Source: Leptospira langatensis (GTDB taxonomy: Bacteria; Spirochaetota; Leptospiria; Leptospirales; Leptospiraceae). Taken from it: a stretch of 64,000 nt of DNA. The DNA is taken from NCBI RefSeq assembly GCF_004770615.1, contig NZ_RQER01000011.1, positions 248,001 through 312,000 of the forward strand. The letters are read 5' to 3'. Each line of letters opens with the position of its first letter. Position 1 is the stretch's first letter. The notes beneath the pieces are model-generated. The model did not search any database. It was not told the origin of the DNA and was given only the letters and a program-made list of their open reading frames with translations. This document shows positions 23,345-32,621 of the stretch, one piece after another. A program made the position numbers and the translations under genes.

Positions 23345-24415
23345 TCATCGGTTCCGAGCCTTAGAAGCCAAGCTTACGAATCGTTTGATGACTTGGAATT
23401 TGATCGAAGAGCGTAAGCTCACTTTGTCGAAAATAGGAGCGGTTCCGGAAATTTCTCCTTTGGCTGCTAAGTTCGGAAAGAGCTTCAAGGCATGTCCTCT
23501 ATCAATTCCCGAAAGAGTAGAAGAAGAAAATTGTTTTAATCTGCTTAGTTCTTCTCTTTGATGAATCAATAGCGGTTCCGGCGCGAATGGGAAATCGCTA
23601 CCGAATAGAATATGATCCGGTTCGACCAATTCCTTCAGTGCGGCCATTGCAAAGGGAGAAGGGGACAAGGCAGTATCGAAATAAAACCTTTTTAGATAGG
23701 TGAGTATTCCTTGCGGTGTCTTTTCTGAGATCTCCGGAAGAAGATTTCCTAAGGACACTCTCCAGGCCACATAAGGTAAGAATCCTCCCGCATGCGCCAG
23801 GATCCATCTGATCCTCGGATATTTTTCGAGTGTTCCTGAGTAGATCAGATTGACTGCGGCTCTCGTAGTATCACATAGAAATTCCAAGATGAAACCGGGT
23901 GTTTTTAGTCCCAATGTTTCGCTGCTTGGGTGAATATCGGGATGCACGAATACAACCGCATTTCTTTTATTCAACTCTGCCATAAGCTCTTCAAAGTCAG
24001 GATCTCCTAAGAATTTTCCTCTGGTGCTTGCAAGAAGAACGATCCCTTCCGCTTTCAGAGTATCCAATGCATAGATCGCCTCTTGGGTAGCTTCCTTCGG
24101 TAAGGGCATGGGAAGGATCGCAAAGGATCCGAATCTTCCGGGATATAACTCCTTTATTTCTTTTGCATATTCGTTGCAGCGGCGGGCCAATGCTACTGCG
24201 GCATCTCGATTCCCAAAATAGACTCCAGGCGAGGAAATAGAGGTGATTGCAGTCCTGATCCCATTGATATCCATAGCATCCAATGACCTCTTTGGGGCCC
24301 AAGAAGGAAGGGGAGCCCCCGCAACGATCTTAATTCCCTGCTTCTCCAAAATTTCGGTATAGAACGAAGGGATGAAGTGGTGATGCACATCGACTATATT
24401 GATTTCCTTACTCAT
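23345..24415 (-). CDS. Amidohydrolase-2 / ACMSD-like decarboxylase
   Basis: A 356-residue TIM-barrel metalloenzyme of the amidohydrolase family related to 2-amino-3-carboxymuconate-semialdehyde decarboxylase and to resorcylate decarboxylases. Metal-site motifs: VDVHHHFIP (~8-16), FVHPDIHPSS (~155-164), ILAHAGGFLPY (~204-214) and LFGSDFPFA (~272-280). Members decarboxylate aromatic or muconate acids non-oxidatively, or hydrolyse related rings. GGAGA precedes the ATG at 24415. It is divergent from the meta-cleavage operon, across a 318-base gap with two regulon sites, so a role in funnelling an aromatic acid into the pathway is likely. Confidence 0.82.
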   Translation of the reverse strand: MSKEINIVDVHHHFIPSFYTEILEKQGIKIVAGAPLPSWAPKRSLDAMDINGIRTAITSISSPGVYFGNRDAAVALARRCNEYAKEIKELYPGRFGSFAILPMPLPKEATQEAIYALDTLKAEGIVLLASTRGKFLGDPDFEELMAELNKRNAVVFVHPDIHPSSETLGLKTPGFILEFLCDTTRAAVNLIYSGTLEKYPRIRWILAHAGGFLPYVAWRVSLGNLLPEISEKTPQGILTYLKRFYFDTALSPSPFAMAALKELVEPDHILFGSDFPFAPEPLLIHQREELSRLKQFSSSTLSGIDRGHALKLFPNLAAKGEISGTAPIFDKVSLRSSIKFQVIKRFVSLASKARNR

Positions 24416-24520
24416 AAGCGTGTCTCCCCGTCTCTTAAGACTAACTCTTGTTGGTTCATTTTAAATAACGATCGTAACATAAAAAAGATATATTTCATAA
24501 ATATGGATACTATTTTAAAA

Positions 24521-24534
24521 TGAGAGATATTTCA
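24521..24534. promoter_or_regulatory. Aromatic-regulon site C: TGAGA-GATA-TTTCA
   Basis: One mismatch from the perfect dyad. Its context AAATGAGAGATATTTCA closely matches site A, 2.4 kb away. It probably controls the amidohydrolase gene. Confidence 0.65.
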
Positions 24535-24670
24535 AAAATAATACTATAGTCAACTACGTTTAATCCACTCCTCTTGAAAATATTTCCCTTCGCCGGGTAC
24601 GCCATGTCATTTTTGGTTGACAAAAGTTTTTTATGAGGAAGATTGCAAAAAATAATTATATATTTAAAAA

Positions 24671-24684
24671 TGAGAGTTATCTCA
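24671..24684. promoter_or_regulatory. Aromatic-regulon site D: TGAGA-GTTA-TCTCA
   Basis: A perfect dyad, extended by one base on each side to ATGAGA/TCTCAT (24670-24685), 50 bases upstream of the meta-cleavage operon's first gene. Confidence 0.72.
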
Positions 24685-24733
24685 TAAATATGACCATCAA
24701 AATATAACGTATGTTCGAGGAAGGGATATTGGG

Positions 24734-25615
24734 ATGAAAACGTTGGATACTCAGGTAGGCGCAAGGCTCCTACCTGTCGGAACAAGAAAGATCCAGTTCT
24801 ATGAGACTGGAATAGGCGAGCCTATCTTAATGTTGCATGGGGGAGGTCCTGGGGCTTCCGGAATATCGAACTATTCGAGGAATATAGAAGCTCTTGCTGA
24901 AAATTTCCGAGTGATCGTTCCGGATATGCCTGGTTACGGAGGATCCTCGAAGGGGATCAATCGAAAAGATCCGTTTGGCGACCTTGCAGGAACAATGCTC
25001 CAGTTTCTGGATGTCCTTGGGATACCCAAAGCGCACGTGATCGGAAATTCTCTCGGTGGAGGTTGCGCCTTACGGATGGGATTGGAAAGGCCGAATCAGA
25101 TCTCTTCTCTGATCCTCATGGGGCCAGGTGGAGTGGATACGACTAGATCTCTCCCTACAAAAGGCTTGAATCGTCTTTTCAACTATTATTCCGGTACAGG
25201 TCCTAGCTTAGAAAAGATTACGGAATTCATTCGGGAATACCTGGTATACGAAGGTGCTAAGGTTCCTTCTTCTTTGATCGAAGAAAGATATAGATCAAGC
25301 ATTGATCCTGAAGTTGTGCAAGCCCCTCCTTTGAGAAGGCCAAAAGGCATTCCTAATTTCAAGAATTTGGATTTCACCAGAGATCCTCGGCTTTGGAAAT
25401 GCGAGATCCCAACCTTAGTTCTTTGGGGCACGGAAGATAAGGTAAACCGACCAAGCGGAGGCCCTTCCCTACAGAAACGCATGCAGAATTGCGATCTGTA
25501 CTTATTCAGCAAGACAGGCCATTGGGTACAATGGGAAAGAGCGGAAGAATTCAATTCGATTACGAAATCGTTTATTAAGAATCGATCACAATCTGAATTG
25601 TCAGGGAGGAACTAG
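24734..25615 (+). CDS. meta-Cleavage-product C-C hydrolase (MhpC/BphD/HsaD-like)
   Basis: A 293-residue alpha/beta hydrolase. LHGGGPGASG (~35-44) is the oxyanion signature of C-C hydrolases, GNSLGGG (~110-116) the nucleophile elbow, WGTEDKVN (~237) the acid and KTGHWVQWE (~265-273) the catalytic His followed by the usual Trp. The family splits the yellow product of extradiol ring cleavage into a 2-hydroxypenta-2,4-dienoate and an acid. AAGGGA lies before the ATG. It is the first gene of the plus-strand pathway operon and is followed after 3 bases by the dioxygenase that makes its substrate. Neighbouring MhpD/F/E-type genes support the call. Confidence 0.9.
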   Translation: MKTLDTQVGARLLPVGTRKIQFYETGIGEPILMLHGGGPGASGISNYSRNIEALAENFRVIVPDMPGYGGSSKGINRKDPFGDLAGTMLQFLDVLGIPKAHVIGNSLGGGCALRMGLERPNQISSLILMGPGGVDTTRSLPTKGLNRLFNYYSGTGPSLEKITEFIREYLVYEGAKVPSSLIEERYRSSIDPEVVQAPPLRRPKGIPNFKNLDFTRDPRLWKCEIPTLVLWGTEDKVNRPSGGPSLQKRMQNCDLYLFSKTGHWVQWERAEEFNSITKSFIKNRSQSELSGRN

Positions 25616-25618
25616 GAG

Positions 25619-26602
25619 ATGTTCGAAATTCCTTCTGTACATCCATTTAATTTTGCTCAATTAGGTTATGCGATTATAGACTCCGAACAACTGGACCAGT
25701 GGCTGGTATTCGGAAGGGATGCGATAGGACTTCATGCTGAATATCTTTCAGAAGATACTCTTTCCTTTCGGATTGATCGACATGCGAGAAGATTCCTGAT
25801 CCAAAAAGGAAAAGCGGAAGACTTTACCTGTTTGGGATTTCAGATCCAAGATGAGAGTTCCTTAAAGACCATATTAGGAATATTAAAGAAAAAGAAAATA
25901 GAGGTCAGAAAGGGAAACGGAATAGAAGCGGATCTAAGAGGAGTGGGCTCATTTTGGCAATTTTCGGGACCCAAGGGATTGAAAATTGAGATCTTCACCG
26001 ATCCGATCTTAACGAACACTCCTTTGACAATGCTGTCCGAGGGTTTCGTTACGGAAGAGTTCGGAATGGGACACGTGGCATTAGTCTCCAAGCAGCCTGA
26101 AAAACTGGTGGAGTTTTGGATGGAGATCTTCGGGGCCAGGATTAGCGATTTCATCGAACAAAAAATGTCCGGGGTCACCTTGGATATTACCTTCCTGAGA
26201 ATGAATCCTCGTCATCATTCGGTAGCGATCGCGGCGACGAGAGGTCTTCGTATGGATCCTATTTCCAAGAAGATCCAGCACTTGAATATAGAAGCGAAGA
26301 ATTTGGAGGACATGACCCAGGCTTATCATCGTTGTAAGCAGTTGGGATTCGAGATCGCTCACGGGATCGGGCAACATCCCAACGATCAAGAGTTGTCCTT
26401 TTATGTGATCACGCCTTCCGGTTTTGAGTTCGAAGTGGGATGGAATCCTATTTCTGTAAGCGAATCTCATTGGAAGCAGAATACATACAAACAGATCAGT
26501 GCGTGGGGACACCAACCGGAGATCTCTACAAAATTATCTAGGTGGAACGAATTCAGAAGGGGGTTCTTCTCCCTTTTTCGTTCCGAATACGTCCCGTTTT
26601 AA
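25619..26602 (+). CDS. Type I extradiol dioxygenase (BphC/HsaC-like)
   Basis: A 327-residue two-domain vicinal-oxygen-chelate enzyme that opens catechol rings next to the hydroxyls using Fe(II) and O2. The C-terminal domain keeps the full active site: His152 (GHVAL), His221 (QHLNIE) and Glu272 (FEFEVGW) as iron ligands, the second-sphere RHHS (198-201) for catalytic His, and Tyr262 in FYVITPSG. The N-terminal domain lacks the ligands, as usual. GGGAGGA lies 8 bases upstream of the ATG. It sits between the C-C hydrolase and the ring hydroxylase, the expected position for making the hydrolase's substrate. Confidence 0.9.
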   Translation: MFEIPSVHPFNFAQLGYAIIDSEQLDQWLVFGRDAIGLHAEYLSEDTLSFRIDRHARRFLIQKGKAEDFTCLGFQIQDESSLKTILGILKKKKIEVRKGNGIEADLRGVGSFWQFSGPKGLKIEIFTDPILTNTPLTMLSEGFVTEEFGMGHVALVSKQPEKLVEFWMEIFGARISDFIEQKMSGVTLDITFLRMNPRHHSVAIAATRGLRMDPISKKIQHLNIEAKNLEDMTQAYHRCKQLGFEIAHGIGQHPNDQELSFYVITPSGFEFEVGWNPISVSESHWKQNTYKQISAWGHQPEISTKLSRWNEFRRGFFSLFRSEYVPF

Positions 26603-26621
26603 TGGTGGAGGATTTTATATT

Positions 26622-28364
26622 ATGGAAAGTTTAAATAGATCGGATGAGCCTCTTTATGATGTGGCAATTATAGGATTAGGTCCTGCAGGATTGACCCTTT
26701 CCCATATTTTGGGGAGAAGAGGTCTAAAAGTGATCGTTATCGAGAAAGAACCTGTGTTTTACGGAAATGCGAGGGCTGTATACACGGATGATGAATGCCT
26801 TAGGATATTCCAAGCAGCAGGAGTGGCGGATGACGTTCATAAGGACATGATGTTCGATATTCCCGTTCAGTTTACATACGAGGACGGGACACCGATCGGT
26901 CAATACATTCCTACAGGAACTCCGAATGGATGGCCAATCGTTAATTTCTTATACCAGCCTTATTTGGAGACAAAGCTAAGCGAGAAACTTGGCAAGTATG
27001 ATCACGTTAAGATCCTAAGAGGAAGAGAATTTAGATCCCTTACCCAGGACGAAGAGGGCGTAACTGTTTATCATATTGCATCGGAAGGGACAGGTTATGG
27101 GCAAAAGCAAGAAAATCCAAAACCGAAAGAAGAGGAGGATGAGCGATCGATCCGAGCCTCCTTCGTTGTTGGTTGTGATGGGGGTAGAAGTAAGGTCCGT
27201 GAATTCCTAAACGTAAAATTGAAAGGGAAAAATTTTCCAGAGCCTTGGTTGGTCGTGGATTTAAGGCAAAAGAATTTAGAATTGGGGCTACGTCATTTAC
27301 CTTATTTCAACTTTTATTGCGATCCGAATGGACCGGTCGTGAGTTGCCCTCAGCCTGATGGGCATCATCGTTTTGAGTTTCGACTCAAGACTGGAACTTC
27401 GAAGGAATATATGGAAAGACCGGATACGATCCGAAAGCTGCTGTCCAAGCACGTGAATCCGGATCATTTCGAAATAAAACGTAGATTAGTATATACATTT
27501 AACGGACTCGTCGCAGATCGATGGAAGGAGGGGAGAGTTCTCTTGGCAGGAGATGCTGCTCATATGACGCCTCAGTTCATGGGGCAGGGAATGAGTTCCG
27601 GGATCAGAGATGCTTTCAATCTTGGATGGAAATTGATCGAGGTGATCCACGGAAGAGCGGGCGAGAGACTACTGGAAACGTATCAGACTGAGAGATACTT
27701 TCATGCTAAGGAAATGATCCAGATCTCCACTATTTTAAAGGATGTGGTTTCTTTGGAGAATAAGTTCTTGGCTGCGATGCGGGACGGTTTCCTAAGAGCG
27801 GTTCGATTGATCCCGAGCGTTTATAAAATTTTCCAAGAAGGAAAATTCAAACCGAAGCCCAAATACAAGCAGGGTAAGTATTTCGGCATTCCTCGGAATT
27901 CTTCCAATCGACATGCAGGAACTTTAATGCCTCAGCCGGATCTTCAGATCATGGACGGTACTAATCGAAAAATGGATCAGATCGCGGGGGACTCCTACGC
28001 TTTGATCGGACAGGGTATCGATCCGAGAAAAGGTCTATCCGAGAAGTCTCTTTCTTTTCTGAATTCCCTCGGGACTAAGTATATTACGATTTATGAAAAA
28101 GGAAAAAGGCCACAAGGGATCCGAGGGGTGGTGAGGGATTTCGATCCAGGGTTGAACGAAGTGGAAGATATCTACAGTCTCCTAAAGCCTTGGTTCAAAG
28201 AAGCGGGATACAAGAAGAACGGTGTCGTACTACTTCGTCCGGATAAATTCGTATTCGGAATGGCGAAATCCAATTCTAACAAACTTGTAGAAGAGTTAGA
28301 GCGTCAACTGGATCGGCGACCGGTGCATCGTGCTGCACAAGTAAGATCCTTTGTTCAGGTTTGA
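26622..28364 (+). CDS. MhpA-like FAD-dependent aromatic hydroxylase
   Basis: About 580 residues from ATG 26622, with GGAGG 11 bases upstream; an earlier frame opening at 26499 overlaps the dioxygenase and is rejected. Motifs: IIGLGPAGLTLSHILGRRG (~16-34), NARAVYTDDECLRIFQ (~47-62), VGCDGGRSKVREF (~181-193) and LLAGDAAHMTPQFMGQGMSS (~307-326). This is the architecture of 3-(3-hydroxyphenyl)propionate hydroxylase, which adds a second ring hydroxyl with NADH and O2 to give a catechol. The exact aromatic acid is not fixed by sequence. It feeds the extradiol dioxygenase upstream. Confidence 0.87.
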   Translation: MESLNRSDEPLYDVAIIGLGPAGLTLSHILGRRGLKVIVIEKEPVFYGNARAVYTDDECLRIFQAAGVADDVHKDMMFDIPVQFTYEDGTPIGQYIPTGTPNGWPIVNFLYQPYLETKLSEKLGKYDHVKILRGREFRSLTQDEEGVTVYHIASEGTGYGQKQENPKPKEEEDERSIRASFVVGCDGGRSKVREFLNVKLKGKNFPEPWLVVDLRQKNLELGLRHLPYFNFYCDPNGPVVSCPQPDGHHRFEFRLKTGTSKEYMERPDTIRKLLSKHVNPDHFEIKRRLVYTFNGLVADRWKEGRVLLAGDAAHMTPQFMGQGMSSGIRDAFNLGWKLIEVIHGRAGERLLETYQTERYFHAKEMIQISTILKDVVSLENKFLAAMRDGFLRAVRLIPSVYKIFQEGKFKPKPKYKQGKYFGIPRNSSNRHAGTLMPQPDLQIMDGTNRKMDQIAGDSYALIGQGIDPRKGLSEKSLSFLNSLGTKYITIYEKGKRPQGIRGVVRDFDPGLNEVEDIYSLLKPWFKEAGYKKNGVVLLRPDKFVFGMAKSNSNKLVEELERQLDRRPVHRAAQVRSFVQV

Positions 28365-28365
28365 T

Positions 28366-29157
28366 ATGTTAGAAGAAGATCCTTCTAAGATCAGAGCCGC
28401 AGCCTCCGCATTGTGGGAGGCGAGAAAGAATAAGAAGCCGATCCCGCCGATTACGGAAACATACGGCATTCGTGGTTTAGAGATCTCTTATGAAATCGCT
28501 AAGATAAACAATGCAGAAAGACTGAGCACTGGAGTTCGGCAGATTGGAAGGAAGATAGGACTTACCTCTAAAGTAGTGCAAGCCCAATTGGGAGTAGATC
28601 AACCCGATTTCGGGACACTTTTCTCCGATATGGAATACCTGGATTCGGATAATATTCCCATTTCTAAACTTCTCCAGCCAAAGGTGGAGGCAGAGGTTGC
28701 TTTTGTACTTTCTAAAGAGGTCCAAGGACAGATGCCGAGCTATGGAGAATTCCTAAATTGCATCTTATATGCTCTTCCTGCTTTAGAGATAGTGGATAGC
28801 GCCATTGAGAATTGGAAGATCAAACTGGAAGATACTGTGGCGGATAACGCATCTTGCGGGCTCTTCGTATTAGGAAACCAACCTGTCTCTTTAGGGAATC
28901 TAGATCTGGCAGGTGTGGGAATGTCCTTAAGAAAGAATGGGAAGATCGAATCCATTGGATCTGGTGCTGCCTGCTTAAACCATCCTTTGAGAGCCGCTTA
29001 CTGGCTTGCAAAAAATCTAATAGAAAGAGGTCAGGCCCTAAAAGAAGGGGAAATCATTCTTTCCGGTGCCTTGGGGCCTATGGTGTCCGTACAGCTGGGA
29101 GACGATATACATGCGGAGATCCAAGGTTTAGGAAGTATCTCCTGCAAAATGGTTTAA
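28366..29157 (+). CDS. 2-Hydroxypenta-2,4-dienoate (2-keto-4-pentenoate) hydratase, MhpD/HsaE-like
   Basis: About 263 residues from ATG 28366, just 1 base after the hydroxylase stop; an upstream TTG (28351) would overlap it. Landmarks: IGRKIGLTSKVVQAQLGVDQPDFG (~60-83), PKVEAEVAFVLSKEV (~102-116, metal-binding Glu pair), LPALEIVDSAIENWK and DNASCGLFVLG (~150-160). It adds water to 2-hydroxypentadienoate to give 4-hydroxy-2-oxovalerate, the substrate of the aldolase at 30139. It is in the operon with the dehydrogenase and aldolase in the classic D-F-E order of mhp-type pathways. Confidence 0.9.
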   Translation: MLEEDPSKIRAAASALWEARKNKKPIPPITETYGIRGLEISYEIAKINNAERLSTGVRQIGRKIGLTSKVVQAQLGVDQPDFGTLFSDMEYLDSDNIPISKLLQPKVEAEVAFVLSKEVQGQMPSYGEFLNCILYALPALEIVDSAIENWKIKLEDTVADNASCGLFVLGNQPVSLGNLDLAGVGMSLRKNGKIESIGSGAACLNHPLRAAYWLAKNLIERGQALKEGEIILSGALGPMVSVQLGDDIHAEIQGLGSISCKMV

Positions 29158-29185
29158 TTCGATCTTTATAAATTAGGTAATTATT

Positions 29186-30139
29186 ATGGAAGGAAAGAAA
29201 AAAGTCGCGATACTCGGATCCGGCAATATTGGCACGGATCTAATGATAAAGATCCTGCGAAATTCCAAGAATTTGGAAATGGGTGCTCTTGTGGGAATAG
29301 ACGAAAACTCCGACGGACTGGCTCGGGCGGATCGACTCGGAATATCGACCACACACAAAGGGGTGCAGGGACTCTTGGAGCTTCCTCATTTTTCGGAGAT
29401 AGAGATCGTATTCGATGCTACCTCTGCCTCTTCTCATTTGGAGAATGAAAGGATATTAAGGAAAGAGAATCCGAATATTCGAATGATAGATTTAACCCCT
29501 GCTGCGATCGGCCCTTATTGTGTTCCGGTAGTCAACTTGGAGCAAAATCTGGATCGAAAGAATATCAATATGATCACTTGTGGAGGGCAGGCCACCGTTC
29601 CGATCGTATATGCGGTTTCGAGGATCGTGGAAGTGCATTACGCGGAAATTGTAGCATCTATCAGTAGCAAATCGGCCGGACCGGGAACGAGAGCGAATAT
29701 AGATGAGTTTACGGAGACGACCTCCAAGGCTTTAGAATTCGTCGGCGGAGCCAAAAAGGGAAAGTCCATTATCGTGATGAATCCGGCTGAACCTCCGCCT
29801 ATGATGAGGGATACGATCTACATTCTCTCAAAATTAGAAGATCAATCTAAGATAGAGGCATCCATCCTAGAAATGGTCGATGCAGTGCAAAGTTACGTGC
29901 CGGGATATAAGCTAAAACAGAAGATATTATTCGATATCATTCCCGAAGACAAACCTTTGAGGATACCGGGCATAGGATCTCTTTCCGGATTGAAAACCAC
30001 AGTCTTTATACAGGTAGAAGGTGCGGCACATTATCTGCCTTCTTTTGCCGGGAATTTAGATATCATGACTTCGGCGGCCTTGGCGACCGGGGAAAGAATC
30101 TCTAAATTAGAAAATTTTAAATTACAAGGGATCTTATAA
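29186..30139 (+). CDS. mhpF: Acetaldehyde dehydrogenase (acetylating), MhpF-like
   Basis: A 317-residue enzyme that converts acetaldehyde, NAD+ and CoA to acetyl-CoA and works in complex with the aldolase encoded next. The Rossmann motif [11 protein letters not shown] (~9-19) is near the N-terminus; [17 protein letters not shown] (~99-115) and [18 protein letters not shown] (~127-144, with the catalytic Cys in ITCGGQ) are diagnostic; [16 protein letters not shown] (~169) follows. The stop and the aldolase start share one base (TAATG), as expected for a channelled enzyme pair. Confidence 0.94.
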   Translation: MEGKKKVAILGSGNIGTDLMIKILRNSKNLEMGALVGIDENSDGLARADRLGISTTHKGVQGLLELPHFSEIEIVFDATSASSHLENERILRKENPNIRMIDLTPAAIGPYCVPVVNLEQNLDRKNINMITCGGQATVPIVYAVSRIVEVHYAEIVASISSKSAGPGTRANIDEFTETTSKALEFVGGAKKGKSIIVMNPAEPPPMMRDTIYILSKLEDQSKIEASILEMVDAVQSYVPGYKLKQKILFDIIPEDKPLRIPGIGSLSGLKTTVFIQVEGAAHYLPSFAGNLDIMTSAALATGERISKLENFKLQGIL

Positions 30140-31155
30140 TGACTCTTCCGGAAAACAAGAAACTATTTATATCCGATGTGACTTTAAGGGACGGGAGCCA
30201 TGCGATCCGTCACCAGTATTCTCTTTCTCATGTGAGAGAGATCGTCCGGGCTCTGGACGATGCAAAGGTGGACAGCATTGAGATCGCACATGGTGACGGA
30301 TTGCAAGGATCCAGCTTCAACTACGGATTTTCGGCTCATACGGATCTGGAAATGATAGAAGAAGCGGCCCGGATCGTTCAGCACGCGAAGATTGCCACTC
30401 TTCTTCTGCCAGGAATTGGGACCATTCATGATCTAAAAGATGCATATAACGCAGGTGTCCGTTCCGTAAGAGTAGCAACTCATTGCACCGAAGCGGATAT
30501 TTCCAAACAGCATCTAGAATATGCAAGGCATTTGGGAATGGATGCAGTCGGATTTCTGATGATGAGCCACATGATCTCTCCGGAAAAGCTAGCAGAGCAA
30601 GGCAAGCTAATGGAGAGTTACGGAGCGGAATGTATCTATGTAGTGGACTCGGGCGGAGCCATGAATATGGGCGATATACGGAATCGTTTTCGGGCTATGA
30701 AGGATGTATTGAAGCCGGGGACCCAAACCGGAATTCATGCACATCATAATCTTTCCTTGGGAGTGGCAAATTCCATCGTAGCGGTGGAAGAAGGTTGCGA
30801 TCGAATTGATGCAAGTCTTGCCGGAATGGGAGCCGGAGCAGGAAATGCCCCTTTGGAAGTGTTTATCGCTGCAGCTTCCCGAATGGGTTGGAACCATGGG
30901 ACTGATTTGTTTATTCTAATGGATGCGGCAGAAGATCTGGTACGTCCTCTGCAAGATAGACCGGTTCGAGTGGACCGAGAAACATTAGCTCTCGGTTATG
31001 CCGGAGTGTATTCCAGTTTCTTACGTCACGCGGAAGAGGCTTCCCGTAAATTCGGTATCAAAACAGTGGATATTCTGATCGAATTAGGAAAACGCAAAAT
31101 GGTCGGAGGCCAAGAAGACATGATTGTCGACGTGGCCTTGGATCTTTTAAAGTAA
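30139..31155 (+). CDS. mhpE: 4-Hydroxy-2-oxovalerate aldolase, MhpE-like
   Basis: A 338-residue DRE-TIM metallolyase that splits 4-hydroxy-2-oxovalerate into pyruvate and acetaldehyde, the latter passed to Mhp[16 protein letters not shown] (~13-27) holds the catalytic Arg and the metal-ligand Asp; [14 protein letters not shown] (~196-209) holds the two metal-ligand His; [12 protein letters not shown] (~231-242) is conserved. AAGGGA lies upstream. It is the last gene of the operon; its end overlaps by 9 bases the end of the convergent phospholipase-like gene at 31147. Confidence 0.94.
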   Translation: MTLPENKKLFISDVTLRDGSHAIRHQYSLSHVREIVRALDDAKVDSIEIAHGDGLQGSSFNYGFSAHTDLEMIEEAARIVQHAKIATLLLPGIGTIHDLKDAYNAGVRSVRVATHCTEADISKQHLEYARHLGMDAVGFLMMSHMISPEKLAEQGKLMESYGAECIYVVDSGGAMNMGDIRNRFRAMKDVLKPGTQTGIHAHHNLSLGVANSIVAVEEGCDRIDASLAGMGAGAGNAPLEVFIAAASRMGWNHGTDLFILMDAAEDLVRPLQDRPVRVDRETLALGYAGVYSSFLRHAEEASRKFGIKTVDILIELGKRKMVGGQEDMIVDVALDLLK

Positions 31156-32436
31156 ACCGGCTCTTACATAATTCCGGAGGTGGGCACCGACGCTCTTCAT
31201 ATGTTCTGTGATCGTGGAATCTAATTCGGTCAGGGAAGGTTGATCGATATTCGGCAATAGTTTCCCTTCTGCAAATCCGTTTAACAGATTCGAATCGTCG
31301 ATCAGAGTGTCGATCCGGTCCGAAATATCCCAGCTTTCCTTGGTTACCACGTCGACTATATAAGAGTCGTTGTATTTTCCGAATCCTTCGTCTCGATCGG
31401 TTAGCTTTACGCTTCTGATAAACGGATGCGTTAGATCCTTCTTTGCATACGCATTTTTTAATACACTAAAATGGTATTTTTCTATTGTCTGGTGTCTATT
31501 GGAGATGCGATCGATCGCGTCGTTCTTGGCGTTCTCAAATCCGAAGATCGCCTTGATATTGATCCAAAGCATGCTCAAGGTCCCGTAATTCGGAAGTACT
31601 CTTGCATGATAGGGTTGGGTCAGATCTCCTATATAATGCATTCCCCAGCCGAGAAAACGGTATCCCCAGTATTTATGACCCGTTTGGAAGGCATAACGAG
31701 ACAAGGTCTGGAATTGGAATACTCTGTATCTCGGGTATGTATGAGTGAGAAAGTCCGCAGCTAAAAAGATGATCGGGGACTCGTGATAATAACCGATGTG
31801 GAAAGGGACTTGGGTTGCATAATATACTTTAGAATCCCCGAAGGATTGTATTCCAAAACCGTAATCCTTGCCTAACTCTTCCCCATTGTCCAAGAATAGG
31901 TTCAGGTCCAATCCGAAATCGGGTTCGTCTCCTGCTGTGGCAAGAACGTCGATAGGACTTACTAGATCACCTATTCGAATATCATAAAATTCGTAATCTT
32001 GCTTTAGATCCTTTTCTCCGTAAAGGCTAACTGTGTTCGGGTCTGTCTTTTTTCCGGGAAGAGGTTGTCCCGGAAGGTTCTGTAGATAATAACCGAGTGG
32101 TGTGCCTGTATTGACCCGCAGAGCTCTTAAGAAACGATCTCGGATCGATTTTCTGTCCCCACCTTTGAAGGCGAGTATCTCAGGTCTGGGAGCATTCTTG
32201 GAATATGTGGAGTTCGCTTCATTTTCCATTTTGTCCATAAGAGAGGCAAGGCCATCTTTTTCCTTTAGCAAGAAATTTTCGAGCGATTCTACCTGGACCT
32301 TAGGTGATGAAACTAGTTCCGGCATAGATTCGAGCGCCGGTCTATTGAATAAGAAATGATTCCACCACGCATGTGCCGGTGTAGTGAACAAGCTAAATGC
32401 AAATACGCAAATTAAGATACGGTAATACTTAAACAC
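31147..32436 (-). CDS. Exported zinc-dependent phospholipase C / P1-nuclease-like protein
   Basis: A 429-residue secreted protein starting with GTG 32436. A signal peptide ends at AHA (~23) and the mature protein would begin WWNH. In zinc phospholipase C and P1 nuclease the N-terminal Trp is itself a zinc ligand, so this position is telling. The second hallmark, a His-x3-Asp helix, is present as [15 protein letters not shown] (~275-289). These enzymes bind three zinc ions and cleave phospholipids or nucleic acids; the substrate is open. The frame ends inside the last codons of the convergent aldolase gene. Confidence 0.75.
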   Translation of the reverse strand: MFKYYRILICVFAFSLFTTPAHAWWNHFLFNRPALESMPELVSSPKVQVESLENFLLKEKDGLASLMDKMENEANSTYSKNAPRPEILAFKGGDRKSIRDRFLRALRVNTGTPLGYYLQNLPGQPLPGKKTDPNTVSLYGEKDLKQDYEFYDIRIGDLVSPIDVLATAGDEPDFGLDLNLFLDNGEELGKDYGFGIQSFGDSKVYYATQVPFHIGYYHESPIIFLAADFLTHTYPRYRVFQFQTLSRYAFQTGHKYWGYRFLGWGMHYIGDLTQPYHARVLPNYGTLSMLWINIKAIFGFENAKNDAIDRISNRHQTIEKYHFSVLKNAYAKKDLTHPFIRSVKLTDRDEGFGKYNDSYIVDVVTKESWDISDRIDTLIDDSNLLNGFAEGKLLPNIDQPSLTELDSTITEHMKSVGAHLRNYVRAGLL

Positions 32437-32621
32437 AGCGAGGACATTCTTTCAGAGGAGCAGGAAAGTCAACATAGAATCTCAACCCAAAAGTATATCA
32501 TGAACGAAGACCTTTGGTTTCCTTTTGGAACAGTTCCGTAAAAAAGCCTTGCTGTCTTTCTTTCTAAGATCCTAAATCTCCGAAAACCGCTAGAATCTAT
32601 TTCTTGCGCGTATTGGGACCG

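Larger units (their letters stand above)
24416..24733. other. Control region between divergent aromatic operons
   Basis: An AT-rich 318-base region with regulon sites at 24521-24534 and 24671-24684 and a degenerate third copy near 24484-24503 (half TATTTCATAAATA). One site is 106 bases before the amidohydrolase and the other 50 bases before the hydrolase gene, consistent with one operator per promoter. Confidence 0.65.

Noticed and set aside
26081..26515. A 144-codon minus-strand frame within the extradiol dioxygenase gene
   Set aside because: The plus-strand frame holds all iron ligands and fits the operon; the antisense frame has no start signal.
26499..26621. Earlier start for the MhpA-like hydroxylase
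   Set aside because: It would overlap the dioxygenase gene by about 100 bases and add residues unlike the family; ATG 26622 has a clear GGAGG upstream.
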